DNA from: Cristatella mucedo
Taxonomy: Eukaryota; Bryozoa; Phylactolaemata; Cristatellidae
Direction of reading: 5' to 3'
Length of the DNA: 64,000 bases
Assembly: GCA_009760855.2 (NCBI GenBank)
Contig: WPIO01000027.1
Coordinates: 2,392,001-2,456,000 of the forward strand
In this document: positions 46,421 through 64,000 of the stretch, in pieces
Numbering within the stretch: the first letter of the stretch is position 1
Layout of the letters: every line of letters begins with the position of its first letter
Program-made: the position numbers and the translations under genes
Notes under the pieces: model-generated
Told to the model about the DNA's origin: nothing
Databases searched by the model: none
The model's input: only the letters and a program-made list of their open reading frames with translations

Positions 46421-46649
46421 GTCGGTCGACCCTCAGAGATCGGCTAAGGTTGCATGAAAAGCTATACTCATGTCTTGCACGTATCCTTGATATTATTTAA
46501 AATATCTGAAGCTAGGCGACGGATAGAAGCATGCAATGGCAAAACCGATCGGCTCATAGCTGGGAATGAATAATTATTATTTTTCATTCCGTGGTAGCGA
46601 CCAATTGAGCACCAGCTACCTATTACTACCTTAATCAAACAGTGATATC

Positions 46650-47520
46650 ATGCCTACTTCGGGTGCAAACTGGGAGATCAAGATAAGGCAACTCTCTTCT
46701 TTGTTGGTTGCTCATCCTGTACAGATGAAAGAGACTTACGGAAACATGAAAATACTTCTCAATGAAATCAAATATGATCAACACCAGTGGCATATATGCA
46801 GCCAATTAAAGGTCATGCCCTTCTGCTTGGACTTCAAGGTGGCTAAACAAAATATCCATGTTTTGTATGTCTACGGTATAGTTGCGATGATACTCTTCAT
46901 TTCCGAAAGAAAGACTGGCCAGAGAACATATTTTGGGGCTGGGAATGACGACGTCCGAGAGCTTCCTCTTGTCAACAACAAGAAAGTGCTACTTTTTCCC
47001 TTGCACATAAAGCTTGGACTAATGAAAAAATATGTTAAGGCTCTGAACCAAGACGAGTATACCTTCAAGTACTTACGAGAAAAGTTTCCTCAAATTAGCA
47101 TGGCAAAGCTGGCATTTTTGTTGGTCCACAGATCAGAATTGTTCAAAGACCCACAGGTTACATGACGATGACTGGGTTGCAGGCATGGAATGGATTTAAG
47201 TCTGTGGTAGAGAACTTTCACGGCAATAACAAGTCTGCTGACTACGAGCGAATCGTTGAAAACATGATTCAACACTATGCGGCACTTGACAGTAGAACGA
47301 GTAGTAAGAAACATTTTCTAAACTCTCACCTTGACTATTTCCCATCAAATTTAGGAGCATTCAGCATTTCAGGAACGGGGTGAGAGGTTCCATCAGAACA
47401 TATGTGAAAGGGAGCATAGAGGTCGCTGGTGTGTTAATATGAAGGCCGATTACTGTTGGAGCCTGAATCGCTACAGTTCAGCTGCTGAGCAGAAAGTCGA
47501 GGAAGAGCCAGTTTAAAGAC
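46650..47520 (+). pseudogene. Element-type protein gene, copy 2, longer, broken
   Basis: This is the same family as the 46.1-kb copy and in the same orientation. The first open stretch (46650-47165) gives VQMKETYGNMKILLNEIKYD, HICSQLKVMPF, KKVLLFPLHIKLGLMKKYVK and TFKYLREKFPQIS. The region around 46870-46960 continues better in another frame (DTLHFRKKDWPEN). After 47100 further shifts give GIFVGPQI, then AWNGFKSVVENFHGNNKSAD, LNSHLDYFPSNLGAFS, ERFHQNI and ADYCWSLNRYSS, then a stop. At least three frameshifts make it a pseudogene. It preserves most of the family from its middle to its C-terminus. Confidence 0.7.
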
Positions 47521-48364
47521 GTTTGACTACATGAGGGAAGGCTTATATTTAAATTGTACATAACTCAAATTACATTGTTCTTAAACTACTATAAAAATTG
47601 TATGTATGGCATGTGATAGTATTGTAAAATAGAAATGCAAATTGCTAAAAATCCTGACGTGCTGCGTTAAAATGTGTTATAGTTTCTGAAAAAGCATCTA
47701 AAAAGTTACTTGCATTGCCTATTATAATGAAAACAAAAAGTTGACAAAAAGTTTGTATTTGCAGCCCAGTGTAATAATTATAAAAATAAAAATCTTTTAC
47801 GCATCGCCCTAAGAGCACGAATTTCAATTTGGGTGCTTTACAACTCGCTGAAAGAGAACCCATACAAAACGGCTAATGGCAATTTACCATTCTATGACAA
47901 AAAAGGCATGCAGATGGTGATGCTGGAATCAGAAATCGAGCTTGTAATGGGTGGAGCAGTGGTTGTATAACTCCCTATTGCTTGCAATCTGGGTGTCCTT
48001 CACGATGACCGTGTGATTGTCGTTTGCAAATGTACTGATAATATATGTACTCTGCATTGCACTCGTTCTCTATTCAGAATTGTGTAATACTTACAATGAT
48101 GGCAGACTAAGTAACTCTGGTCCTAACTTGTGTAATTCTCTTTTGGCAGTTATAGAAAAATGCAATCATCATTCTTCAAATAGTCTAAATATAGCCCTTA
48201 AATTGGCTTCAGATTAAACAAAGGCAGCTTCGTTTCCTCTTTTCTGAAGGAACATCCTCTGCGGCCTGCCGCCGCGGCTCTATATATGTGGCTGAGCTGC
48301 AGCAGCAAGCAGCAGCTAACCAGCAGGAACCGGTGCCTGCTAGGACCTCCCAGTGTGTTAAAAA
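47521..48364. other. No recognisable gene
   Basis: A/T-rich sequence behind the element-type pseudogene. Confidence 0.55.
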
Positions 48365-48600
48365 AGTCACAACATCCCCAACTTTACATTTTTAAAAGAG
48401 CCAACAAACCGATCTGTTCCTCGCGGCATTTGCCTCTACCGTGTGACTTGTCTTCTGTATGTCTATCTGTGCTGAAAATGTGCATGCTCTCACTAACCAA
48501 TTGGCATGCTTCCTTCCAAGCACATGTAAAAGAGATTCAGTCTTCATAGGATGCTACACGAATATCTTCTTAGTATTATTGTTATTATTATTGCTATCAA
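48365..48600 (+). mobile_element. LINE-A-related 3' end, diverged
   Basis: ATTTTTAAAAGAGCC, GTGTGACTTGTCTTCTGTAT, ATTGGCATGCTTCCTTCCAA and GCACATGTAAAAGAGATTCA with ATT repeats. It resembles the tail at 500-775. Confidence 0.6.
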
Positions 48601-49879
48601 CACACCAGATGTCACTAACTGGCGTTCACGGATGACTTTTGCACTGCAGGTTGTAGACTGCAGAGACTATGCAATTACTGAGCTAAATATATCTGTTCTC
48701 TTGCTACCAATTCAGACTTCCTTTGTGACTGTCCTTCTGTGCTACTTCTACACTTGCCAACTCACCTAATGCTGTAACGCTTTCTTTCTTGTAAAAGATG
48801 GAGGCTGTTTTCGACAGACTGCACACCGAGAGCTTTTGCCTTGAGTGCACCTGAGAAAAGCCTCCAGTGTAATAACCACTTAGTCTACCTAGCTAGGTGG
48901 GGTTAAAGAAAGAGAAAGCATTTACAGATAAATGGTACTTATCTACTGTATACAATTATAATGTGCATACTTTACAGACAGAAAAACTGTGGCAATAGCA
49001 ATCGGTTCATTGAAAATTCCAAGAAGTTGCCAGAGGCTCATTGATGCAGCAGCTGCCTATTTTAAAAGAGTCGGCCCAGGCAAAGCATCTCAGGCTAAGT
49101 CAAACTAATGATTAGAATTCATTGACGAACGACATGCAACAAAGTGGCTTCCAAAAGATAACAGCACTTGCACACGTCTTGAACTGACGGTGGCTTTGCT
49201 GAAATTACCCGTTGTATGCACACTGAGGCGAAGGCAGCAGTCACAAGATTGTTACACTGACACGTATCTGCCGTAGGCGAGCTGCTTTAACTGGATCGCA
49301 GCCGAAACACAAGTGATTACCCGGAAGTTCCATTCAAGCAAAAGTTCCACTATCCGCTAGCCTATAACGCGGCAGCTCGGATCGTAAGCTTCTGAATCTC
49401 GATAGTGGGAGGGATCCAGGAACTCCAGGCATCCGTGTATTACAGTTGGATGGCACTCGGGCACGAAGGCCCAAGTCCATCCCACGTGCTTTGTTGGACG
49501 AGCCCGAGTTGCCTGGTGGGGTCCTAAGACGCTTTCTAAGAATGTAAATATATTTCCGATGAGTATTCAATAATCATTAACAGTCTAAATTAAAAGTCAC
49601 TGCATAGTTGCGCAGCAACAACCTAGGGTTGGTGGGGTCAAGAGCCCATGCCCCACTGGTACTCATTCCATGAGAGAAAATGTTACCCCCCCCCCCATGC
49701 TAGAAGTGTATTTTATCTTATCATGATACTTTTGCAGGGCAAAGGCAAATCTAGGCATCTCAGGAAGGAAAATTTTATTTTGTTACACGCCTTAAACAAA
49801 GCCAGCCGATTGGTACTGGCCAGCAGCAGTCAGCAGTCCGAAGCAGTAGTAGGGCTATAATAAGAAATTAATAATAAAT
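48601..49879. other. No recognisable gene
   Basis: The minus frame 49334-49570 is unassigned. A C-run lies at about 49686-49695. Confidence 0.55.
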
Positions 49880-50050
49880 CTATCTGATTTAACAGCCTCA
49901 TTTGTATAGAGGTAAAAGAGCCTTAACGGCTATCATCAAGGCTCATCACCACCACTTGCAGCAGGCAATAAAGGATCGCCCACTGAAGAACTCGAACCCG
50001 CGACCAGGGTCGTGACGAGCGAGCACCTTACCCCTGGGCTAAGACCCACA
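49880..50050 (-). mobile_element. SINE-1 related copy with a variant head
   Basis: Reverse-sense tail ATCTGATTTAACAGCCTCAT, body CACCACCACTTGCAGCAGGC and B-box AACTCGAACCC. The head end (CACCTTACCCCTGGGCTAAG) resembles the SINE-2 head, so this may be an intermediate form. Confidence 0.65.
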
Positions 50051-51564
50051 GATACGACCAACTAAGCTAGAGATATATGAGCTGTCAAAGGCATATGGGT
50101 GTTAAGACAATTATCTTATTACAATCAAAGTACATACTTCTTTAATCCAAAATGGCCACGAATGACAGCAGCATACTAGCTTCGTGATGATAGCCATTTA
50201 GTCAACCTTTCCCCATTGCAAAGCACAAGGCCACTGATGAACGAAACACCACAATGCTATAAAGACAGCATCTGGTACATTTTGTTTTAGTTTAAGAATG
50301 CCAAAAGACAATTCTGGGCAGAAATAAGTACGAACCGCTTTCTACTCAGTCGACGGAAATGCACAGTGCATAGCAAGCAGGGATCTCAGGCAAGGCGCTG
50401 GTAGCATTAAGTTAACAAAAGATTAAAAATTGCCCGTTGGTGGGAAAATGTAAGTGCACCAAGGCAGACAGCTGAATTTATGCAATAATGTATGCCACTT
50501 GAGCTGCTCTTATTTCTGTTTAATTTCTTTTTTTTTTTTACATCTCGCAGCCTGAGCTTTATCGGGACTCAGCACTCGAGAAAAAGCACCCGATCGACCT
50601 GTGACGAATGCCGAATTAGGGACTAACATCAGAGCATCAACAGCCAGAAGCATCCGTTTTCTCTTAAATCTCTGTTGGCAACCAGAAAGTTCTTGTTCTT
50701 TGTCTAGAAATCGAAAGCAGCGAGTTCACGAGAAGCACAGATGGTCACAGATCAGATCAAGATCAAGGTCACAGATCAGAAATGTCGTCCGAAAAAAAAA
50801 TCTCGCATCAGAGCACGACGGCGATGTAGGTGTCCGCTACCCTACGAGTCTGTGATCGCCTAAATACACTAAGTCGCTCGAACAAATGCATGAGAGTACC
50901 AAACGACGGGTGCACCGGGCCAAGAGTGTGTCCACAAACCAGGCGAGTCAGGCATAGTCAGATGCCATTGCAAGCAACTTAGTGCTTCGTTTACCTCAGG
51001 GAAAGCCACGTAGACAAGCCGCCAGCCGATGGCAGGCGATGCAGACGATGCGCCGCGTGAACCGGCGATCGGTGACCTGATGCAGTATCATCTCGAACTG
51101 TCATTACAAATGAGGCGTCTGAATCTTCCCTGTGGAACAAAGGTGATAGCATCAGCCACCACCAACCACGTTTTCTAGCTAATTGAGCCAAGATTAAAAC
51201 AGACGGGAATACAGCGTTCAGTTCGTACAGAAATCCATGCACCAGTATAGAGAAAGCCTGGCCCTGCACGAGGAGCTGCTGGCGTCCAGAGAGTCCTGGT
51301 GAAAACAAGTCAATAATAATTACACATGCAAATAGCAGATGCCTCAACTGTAGAACAAACGAGGTTTTCAAACATGTGAGTCGATGGGTTTCTTCCATTG
51401 AACTAACTCAGTGGCGACTTCGGCGAGCCACACAAACATGCTCAATGACGGTTGCGCTGTGGAGCCGTCATTAAGAAATCGCCACCACAGTTGTACTACG
51501 GTCTATGCCGACTACTCATCCAAGTATTTTTAATGGCCAAATTGTAGAGCAAACTAAATTCAGT
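50051..51564. other. No assigned gene
   Basis: The minus frame 50991-51398 (135 codons) has no known motif. A short plus-strand reading near 51225-51303 (SMHQYRESLALHEELLASRE, then a stop) looks helical but is isolated. Confidence 0.45.
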
Positions 51565-51715
51565 ACATAATGTAATGTATTGCATGTAGGCATCCGGCAT
51601 GTCTCCATCTGTAGCTCCACAAAGACTAAGTGGGTGTTACGCAGCAGAGTTTTAAATAGCATATTCACAGCCTATGCGGCTGTCGGTACGTATACAATAG
51701 CCAACAGACATCACA
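51565..51715 (-). mobile_element. LINE-B 3' end, diverged
   Basis: TAATGTAATGTATTGC, AGCTCCACAAAGACTAAGTG, GTGTTACGCAGCAGAGTTTT and ACAATAGCCAACAGACATC follow the LINE-B order. A plus-strand LINE-A fragment starts directly after it. Confidence 0.7.
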
Positions 51716-52275
51716 CCACTTCTCGCCAACCTTCGCTAGGTCCCAGTCAAGCAGCATATCGCCTTCAAGGTTCACTCACTTTTAAAACCTTTCATTCTTT
51801 GGCTCCAGCCTAGCTATCAGATCTACTCCTCCACCAGGCTAAGCATCCTACCACCTGCTTTTGGAATCTAATCGTTTACGTATACCTCGTACGAACCTCC
51901 AAACCTTTGGAGACCATGCCTTTAGTATGTATGCTCCCAAAGCCTGAAGCTCACTTCCGACTGGCGTCACGGCATCCCTTGACGTAACCAAATTTAAAAA
52001 GAAGCTAAAAACGCACCTGTTTCTCACAGCATTTGCTGAGTTCATGTGATTCGTCTTTTGTGCGCTTACGCGTGCTGACACTGTGCATGCTGCCACTAAC
52101 CATATTTGAATGCTGACCCTGTGCATATCACCTCTAACCATGTTATGCTTGTTATCATTGAGCATGCTACCACTAACCATTCGATCATGCTTCCTTTGCA
52201 GCATATGTAAATTGTCTAGAAAGATATTGAGTTATCTGGGGGTGCTATAACAAATGTATTATTATTATTATATGG
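51715..52275 (+). mobile_element. LINE-A, ORF2 end plus 3' UTR
   Basis: TSHHFSPTFA, LRIPRTNLQTFGDHAFSMYA and FKKKLKTHLFLTAFAEFM occur in plus frames, followed by 3' UTR blocks TGACACTGTGCATGCTGCCA and GCTTCCTTTGCAGCATATG, and then (ATT)n. Several stops and frameshifts are present. Confidence 0.8.
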
Positions 52276-52424
52276 GACATATTAACTGTCTTTAAAATAA
52301 GGTCAACAACAACAATCAAAACAACTATGCTTTGCTAATGACAAAGGAAATAAAGAGCACGATACAGAAGTTGTAGGAAGAAGAGTTCAACCATGCATTA
52401 CAGAAGCAGGTTTCCATATGCCAC

Positions 52425-52560
52425 CCTGATTTGGCCCAGGGATAAGGTGCTTTCTTTTAATGACCGAGGTGGGGGGGCTCGAGCCCTTTGGAATAAGTAA
52501 AGGATCCGGATACAGAGTAAGATCTGCTAGGGTGCTATACAAAGAAGTATTTCTATTTCT
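52425..52560 (+). mobile_element. SINE-2
   Basis: CTGATTTGGCCCAGGGATAA head, B-box GGGCTCGAGCCC, and tail AAGGATCCGGATACAGAGTA ending GGGTGCTATACAAAGAAG. Confidence 0.75.
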
Positions 52561-52784
52561 ACACCATTGAGAGCCTCTTGGCATGGTGTATGTTGTGTCC
52601 CTCGGACCTGAGGCTGGGGTTCATTTTTTTTTAAGTGACGTGCCGTCTGTTTCCGGGAGCATGAGTTACTCTTCCATGCCCAAAGTGCAGCAAATTAAAA
52701 AGAGCTGGGAAAGAACCATGGTTCAAACATCATGGTTCAAACACAAACATACAAAAGAACCAAACCCAATATCGCTCCTACCTG

Positions 52785-52787
<3 letters not shown>

Positions 52788-52858
<71 letters not shown>
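52788..52858. repeat. (GA)n microsatellite
   Basis: An uninterrupted GA run of about 70 bases. Confidence 0.97.
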
Positions 52859-52859
<1 letters not shown>

Positions 52860-52959
52860 ATATGTGCACGCATGTGTATGTGAGTAAATATGTGTACATG
52901 TATATATACCTGCATATGACATGCATTTAGGCAGCGATGGTAGCTTTTTAAGAGTGCGT

Positions 52960-53315
52960 GTTACCTCTTGTGACTCAAGTCATTTTGCTGAACATAAAAC
53001 CAATCTCAAATCCTTTGGAGAGTTTGCCTCCAGTTTGCATGCTCCCAGTGGCTAGAACTCATTAGCGATTGAGATTCTGATACCAAACTGACTTGTCGAC
53101 ATTTAAAACTAATTTAAAAACCAAAGGTTTATCGTAGCATTTGCTCTGTCCATTTGGCATGTCCTTTTAAAGGCTTATGCAAGCTGCAACTGTGCATGTC
53201 ATCATTCATTCATCAACGTGCTTCCCTCCTTACAGCATATGTAAAGTGCCTAGAAAGGGATTCAGTTTCTTAGGATACTATACAAATGGTTTATTATTAT
53301 CGCTATTACTGATAA
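52960..53315 (+). mobile_element. LINE-A 3' end, diverged
   Basis: NLKSFGEFASSLHAPSG is the last ORF2 motif, followed by a 3' UTR and the end block GCATATGTAAAGTGCCTAGA, AGGATACTATACAAATGG and ATT repeats. Confidence 0.7.
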
Positions 53316-53339
53316 TAGTATTATCACAATTTGTATGTC

Positions 53340-53895
53340 CAACGCTAGGCTTGTCTGTAATGCACGTTGCAACTGCGCAGTTACACCACTTCTCACCCAT
53401 CACTACTGAATTCCAATCAAGCAACGTATCGACTTGTCACTTGCTTTCAGGTCCCTTCATTCTCTTGCCTGCCTGGACCGACCTATCTAAATTAGTTCGC
53501 AATCAGTCCTCCTGTCGTTAGTTCGCAATCAGTCCTCCTGTCGCACCACTCCGACTCGGGCCGTTTGGTCGAGCTGCTAACGAATTTTTTCAAATCCCTT
53601 CAGTTCCCGTGCTCCCAAAGCCTAGAAATTCCTTAACGCTGACGACATCAAGTCATTTCCTAATTTGACAAAATACAAAAAAAAGCTAAAAATTAGCAGT
53701 CCCAACATCATTTGGCTCTGTCTGTTGAAATATCCTTTTTGTTCTCATGATTGCTGAAATTATGCACGTTATACATAAGCCATTGAGATGCTTACTTTTA
53801 AGCATATTTTAGCATTGTATTGTGTGGAAGAAATATTTGATTCTTTTGGGGTTCTTTGAGAATGTTTTATTATTACTATTAGTATTATTCTTAGT
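53340..53895 (+). mobile_element. LINE-A 3' end, diverged, directly behind the previous copy
   Basis: AACTGCGCAGTTACACCACT, SLAFRSLHSLA-type coding traces and a tail GGGGTTCTTTGAGAATG with ATT repeats form a second, older copy in tandem orientation. Confidence 0.6.
53490..53543. repeat. Short tandem duplication inside a LINE-A fragment
   Basis: TTAGTTCGCAATCAGTCCTC plus CTGTCG occurs twice back to back. Confidence 0.85.
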
Positions 53896-55794
53896 CACAC
53901 AATCTCAAATAGAGCCAATGAATGCACTTACTGCACTGCAGCCATACTAAGTTTTACATTTACTTAATACGACCCTAGCAGCCACGTTGGACAATTGACC
54001 GGATGGTGCCTTGGCAGCATTTTAGAGAAACTGCCAACAACACATTGCAAAGAGCAAACAAAGTGCAAGGAGGCACTTATTTTATGTACTATGTCACCGG
54101 GATCCACTTTGAACCACGAGCACATGTTCCGTGACATCTGCATCAATAGTCGATCGGCTCACTCTAGATTCTTCTTTACTCATGCTTCTCAGTATGTCTA
54201 TATGTACATATCGAATAAGAACAGGCCTGGCTATGATTATATTTAGTTTGAAGACGTATCAAAGGCAATGGCTGTTGGAAGTCTATTGTTACAAGCCAGA
54301 GCTCCGCGGTTTGCTCCTTACAGCCATCGACTTGCAGACCTAGTACAAATTCGTGTAGCCTGGTCTTAATGTGCCATGGGAGAGAGGGTCACCTAAGCTC
54401 TGATCTTAAACTAGGTAACTTTGGATGCAAGGGCACACCTGGCCACCTCTTCATCAAGTTTTTGGCCCGTGTTTCTTGTACTTCAACGGCGACAGAACCG
54501 TAACGAGCGGAGTTGGGCTGAATTCGACTGAACGCATGGGTCCTGCAGCAGCACGCAAAAATATGCGGGACAACTTACTGCAAAGGCAACGGACCATATT
54601 CGTCTTCATCCTTTCCCACAGGTGAGACTATGGAAGGTGCCTTTGCATAATGGAAATCAGCACGAGGCACGTGCAAAGTCAGCTAAAACGTAGGAACTTG
54701 ATCAGCTGAGTTCACTTTGCGCTGAGCTGTGCATTCGAGGCTGCTGCATCGCCATGAGAAAAAGAGCGGCTCACTGTATCTGCTTAAGCTGATCTGGCCC
54801 TCTAGCAAAGTGCTCTGCATGGGTGCACTCACCGACGAGTGCACGACCACAAGTGCACACGCATGAGCCCTAGTTTCAAAGATCACCAACGATAAGATGC
54901 CGGTAAAAGCAAACCTCTGTCACCGCTCATGTATGTACATTTCCCGGCCCTAGATAGTAGAACAGGCATCCACAACAACTTTGGTCGTCGACAGAATTGC
55001 GACGAAACGCGTTCGAGCAGTTGCTAGGCCTTTGGTCAATTTGACTGACCAGCTAGTCTGCTCCACTCCCCTCAGCCACTGCCCGGGTTCATCTGCTGGC
55101 TCCAGTACTAGCATAGTCAGTAGCAGGAAGTCGTAACTTTTCGATGAACACTTGCTGACAACCGGGCCTAGCTCATCAATTATGGAAAAACTGATAATAC
55201 TTTTCCAAAGCTAATATCGTACATCCACATCACAAGAGTAACTCAGGCACCGAATGTAGTGCATGTATGTGAGCAAGCAGGTGAGTTTGCGATCTCCCGA
55301 GCAACCGCAATCGAGAACCAGACATTGTGTGTGGTTTATAATTATAGTAGTTTTGGGCTAGGTTATGCATGGTAAAGTCTCTCATTTTTATGTATACAAA
55401 AGCTCATAAAAGTTTCAAATATCAGGTGTATTTTCTAATTCCTTAAACGTTGCACAAGGTCAGGAAACTTCTGATAAAGGAATTCCGAGACCAAAAAGAG
55501 ACCTCGTATATGGTGAAAGGTTTCACGAATGTTCATTACGCTGCAAATTCTCTACACAAGTCCTAGGTTGGCATGCCTGCTTCTTATCATGTCCCTTCTA
55601 ACTCAGGCATACCTAGGATGGTGGAGCATCTACTATTGGTCAGAATTAGGAAGCAATCTAACGCTCATGTCACCGTGTCGCATCACCGCTATGGACGACT
55701 ACCGATCTATGCACAGTGAGCCATCGGTATTGCAGCAGCAAACAGTACCATCTACCTACACCAAAGCCGGTTAAGCCCTATTTGCTAATTTTCG
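53896..55794. other. No recognisable gene; expected to hold the CCDC171 3' end
   Basis: No exon could be placed, though the terminal exon(s) of the minus-strand CCDC171-like gene should lie somewhere left of 56556. The minus frame 54683-54889 lacks coiled-coil features. Confidence 0.45.
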
Positions 55795-56245
55795 TCGTTT
55801 TTATTCTCAGCAAATTGGCAACTCCATATTCCCCGAGATGTATGCAACGTTGTGTGCGAACACATTTACGGTTGAGACAGAATGCATCCTATAAGACTCA
55901 GCTGAAGAGCATCTGTTTAGGTCATCGCCCCATGCGCCCAGTGAAGTTATCTTTCTTCTTCTGTGATTTGTGTGCTTATCTATGCACGATTCAGTGCATG
56001 CTACGAGTAATAAGTTTTACTAACCCGTCCCCACGAGTGTCTTTAAGTTTGCTTTAGCATGCTAACCTCGGCATGATACTTGTTTGCACTTGCATACATA
56101 ATGCCATATATAACACTAACTCTGAGGGAACTGATGCTCTCGCACTGAGTTGCAAAGTGCCTGGATAGAGATTGTGTTCTCTTAAGGTGCAATACAAATA
56201 AACTACTACTAACATATTATTCTTGTTATTATTACTATTATTATA
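55795..56245 (+). mobile_element. LINE-A 3' end
   Basis: Short ORF2 remnant (KTQLKSICLGH) and 3' UTR, ending AAGTGCCTGGATAGAGATTG, CTTAAGGTGCAATACAAATA and ATT repeats. It lies about 310 bp left of the last visible CCDC171 exon. Confidence 0.6.
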
Positions 56246-56555
56246 CATGTCTTGAGTGTGCGACTGTGTATGCCCAAGTTCACGTCTGCTAAAGCACCCA
56301 AGCTTGGTACAAACGTACACACCTACCGTCAGACTAGCAAAGAAAACTACGCAGCCGGAAGTGCAACCGATATGACAACCAATGATTCAATGCATGCGAA
56401 AGCACGCCCCACATTCAAACACTCACGCTTCCTTGTCACATGAAGCAAAGGACACTAGCAGCCCGTAAGGGCAGTGCACTCTCGGACCTGGATTCGGCAA
56501 CATTAATGCAGCGACGAAAAGGCCCCGGAGGGCAGCAGCAGCGCGTTGCACTCAC

Positions 56556-64000
<7,445 letters not shown>

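Noticed and set aside
50991-51398. 135-codon minus-strand frame and a short helical plus-strand reading in the same place
   Set aside because: Neither is flanked by convincing splice sites or matches a known protein, and they exclude each other.

Overview
The window is a piece of an animal (metazoan) nuclear genome, almost certainly from an invertebrate. It has short spliced exons with GT/AG junctions, abundant 5'-truncated non-LTR retrotransposons, tRNA-headed SINEs and simple repeats, and no operons or prokaryotic genes. I cannot fix the phylum from sequence alone. Only two host genes can be supported, both on the minus strand.

Left side: one exon (6797-7182) of a basonuclin (BNC/disco-related) zinc-finger protein. 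It covers the conserved N-terminal non-finger domain, with a low-complexity insertion in the middle. Its zinc-finger exons should lie left of position 1. Its first exons should lie to the right of 7182, but I did not find them. A GC/CpG-rich stretch at about 26.75-28.8 kb is a possible promoter region.

Right side: eight consecutive exons (56556 to beyond 64000) of a coiled-coil protein that I assign to CCDC171. The splice phases agree across every junction, giving about 722 in-frame codons. The 5' part lies beyond 64000 and the last exon(s) lie left of 56556. BNC2 and CCDC171 are also neighbours on human chromosome 9p22, so the pairing here looks like old linkage.

The roughly 49 kb between the two genes, and the CCDC171 introns, are filled with repeats. 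They include: a young LINE family (here LINE-A) with an (ATT)n tail; a second LINE family (LINE-B) with a different 3' end; two tRNA-like SINE groups, one of which carries the LINE-A tail; an 872-bp element with terminal inverted repeats (29791-30662); two broken copies of an element-type protein gene (46-47.5 kb); and many minisatellites with 12, 14, 18, 19, 20, 28, 95 and 124 bp units. Most open reading frames in the window are chance or repeat-derived.
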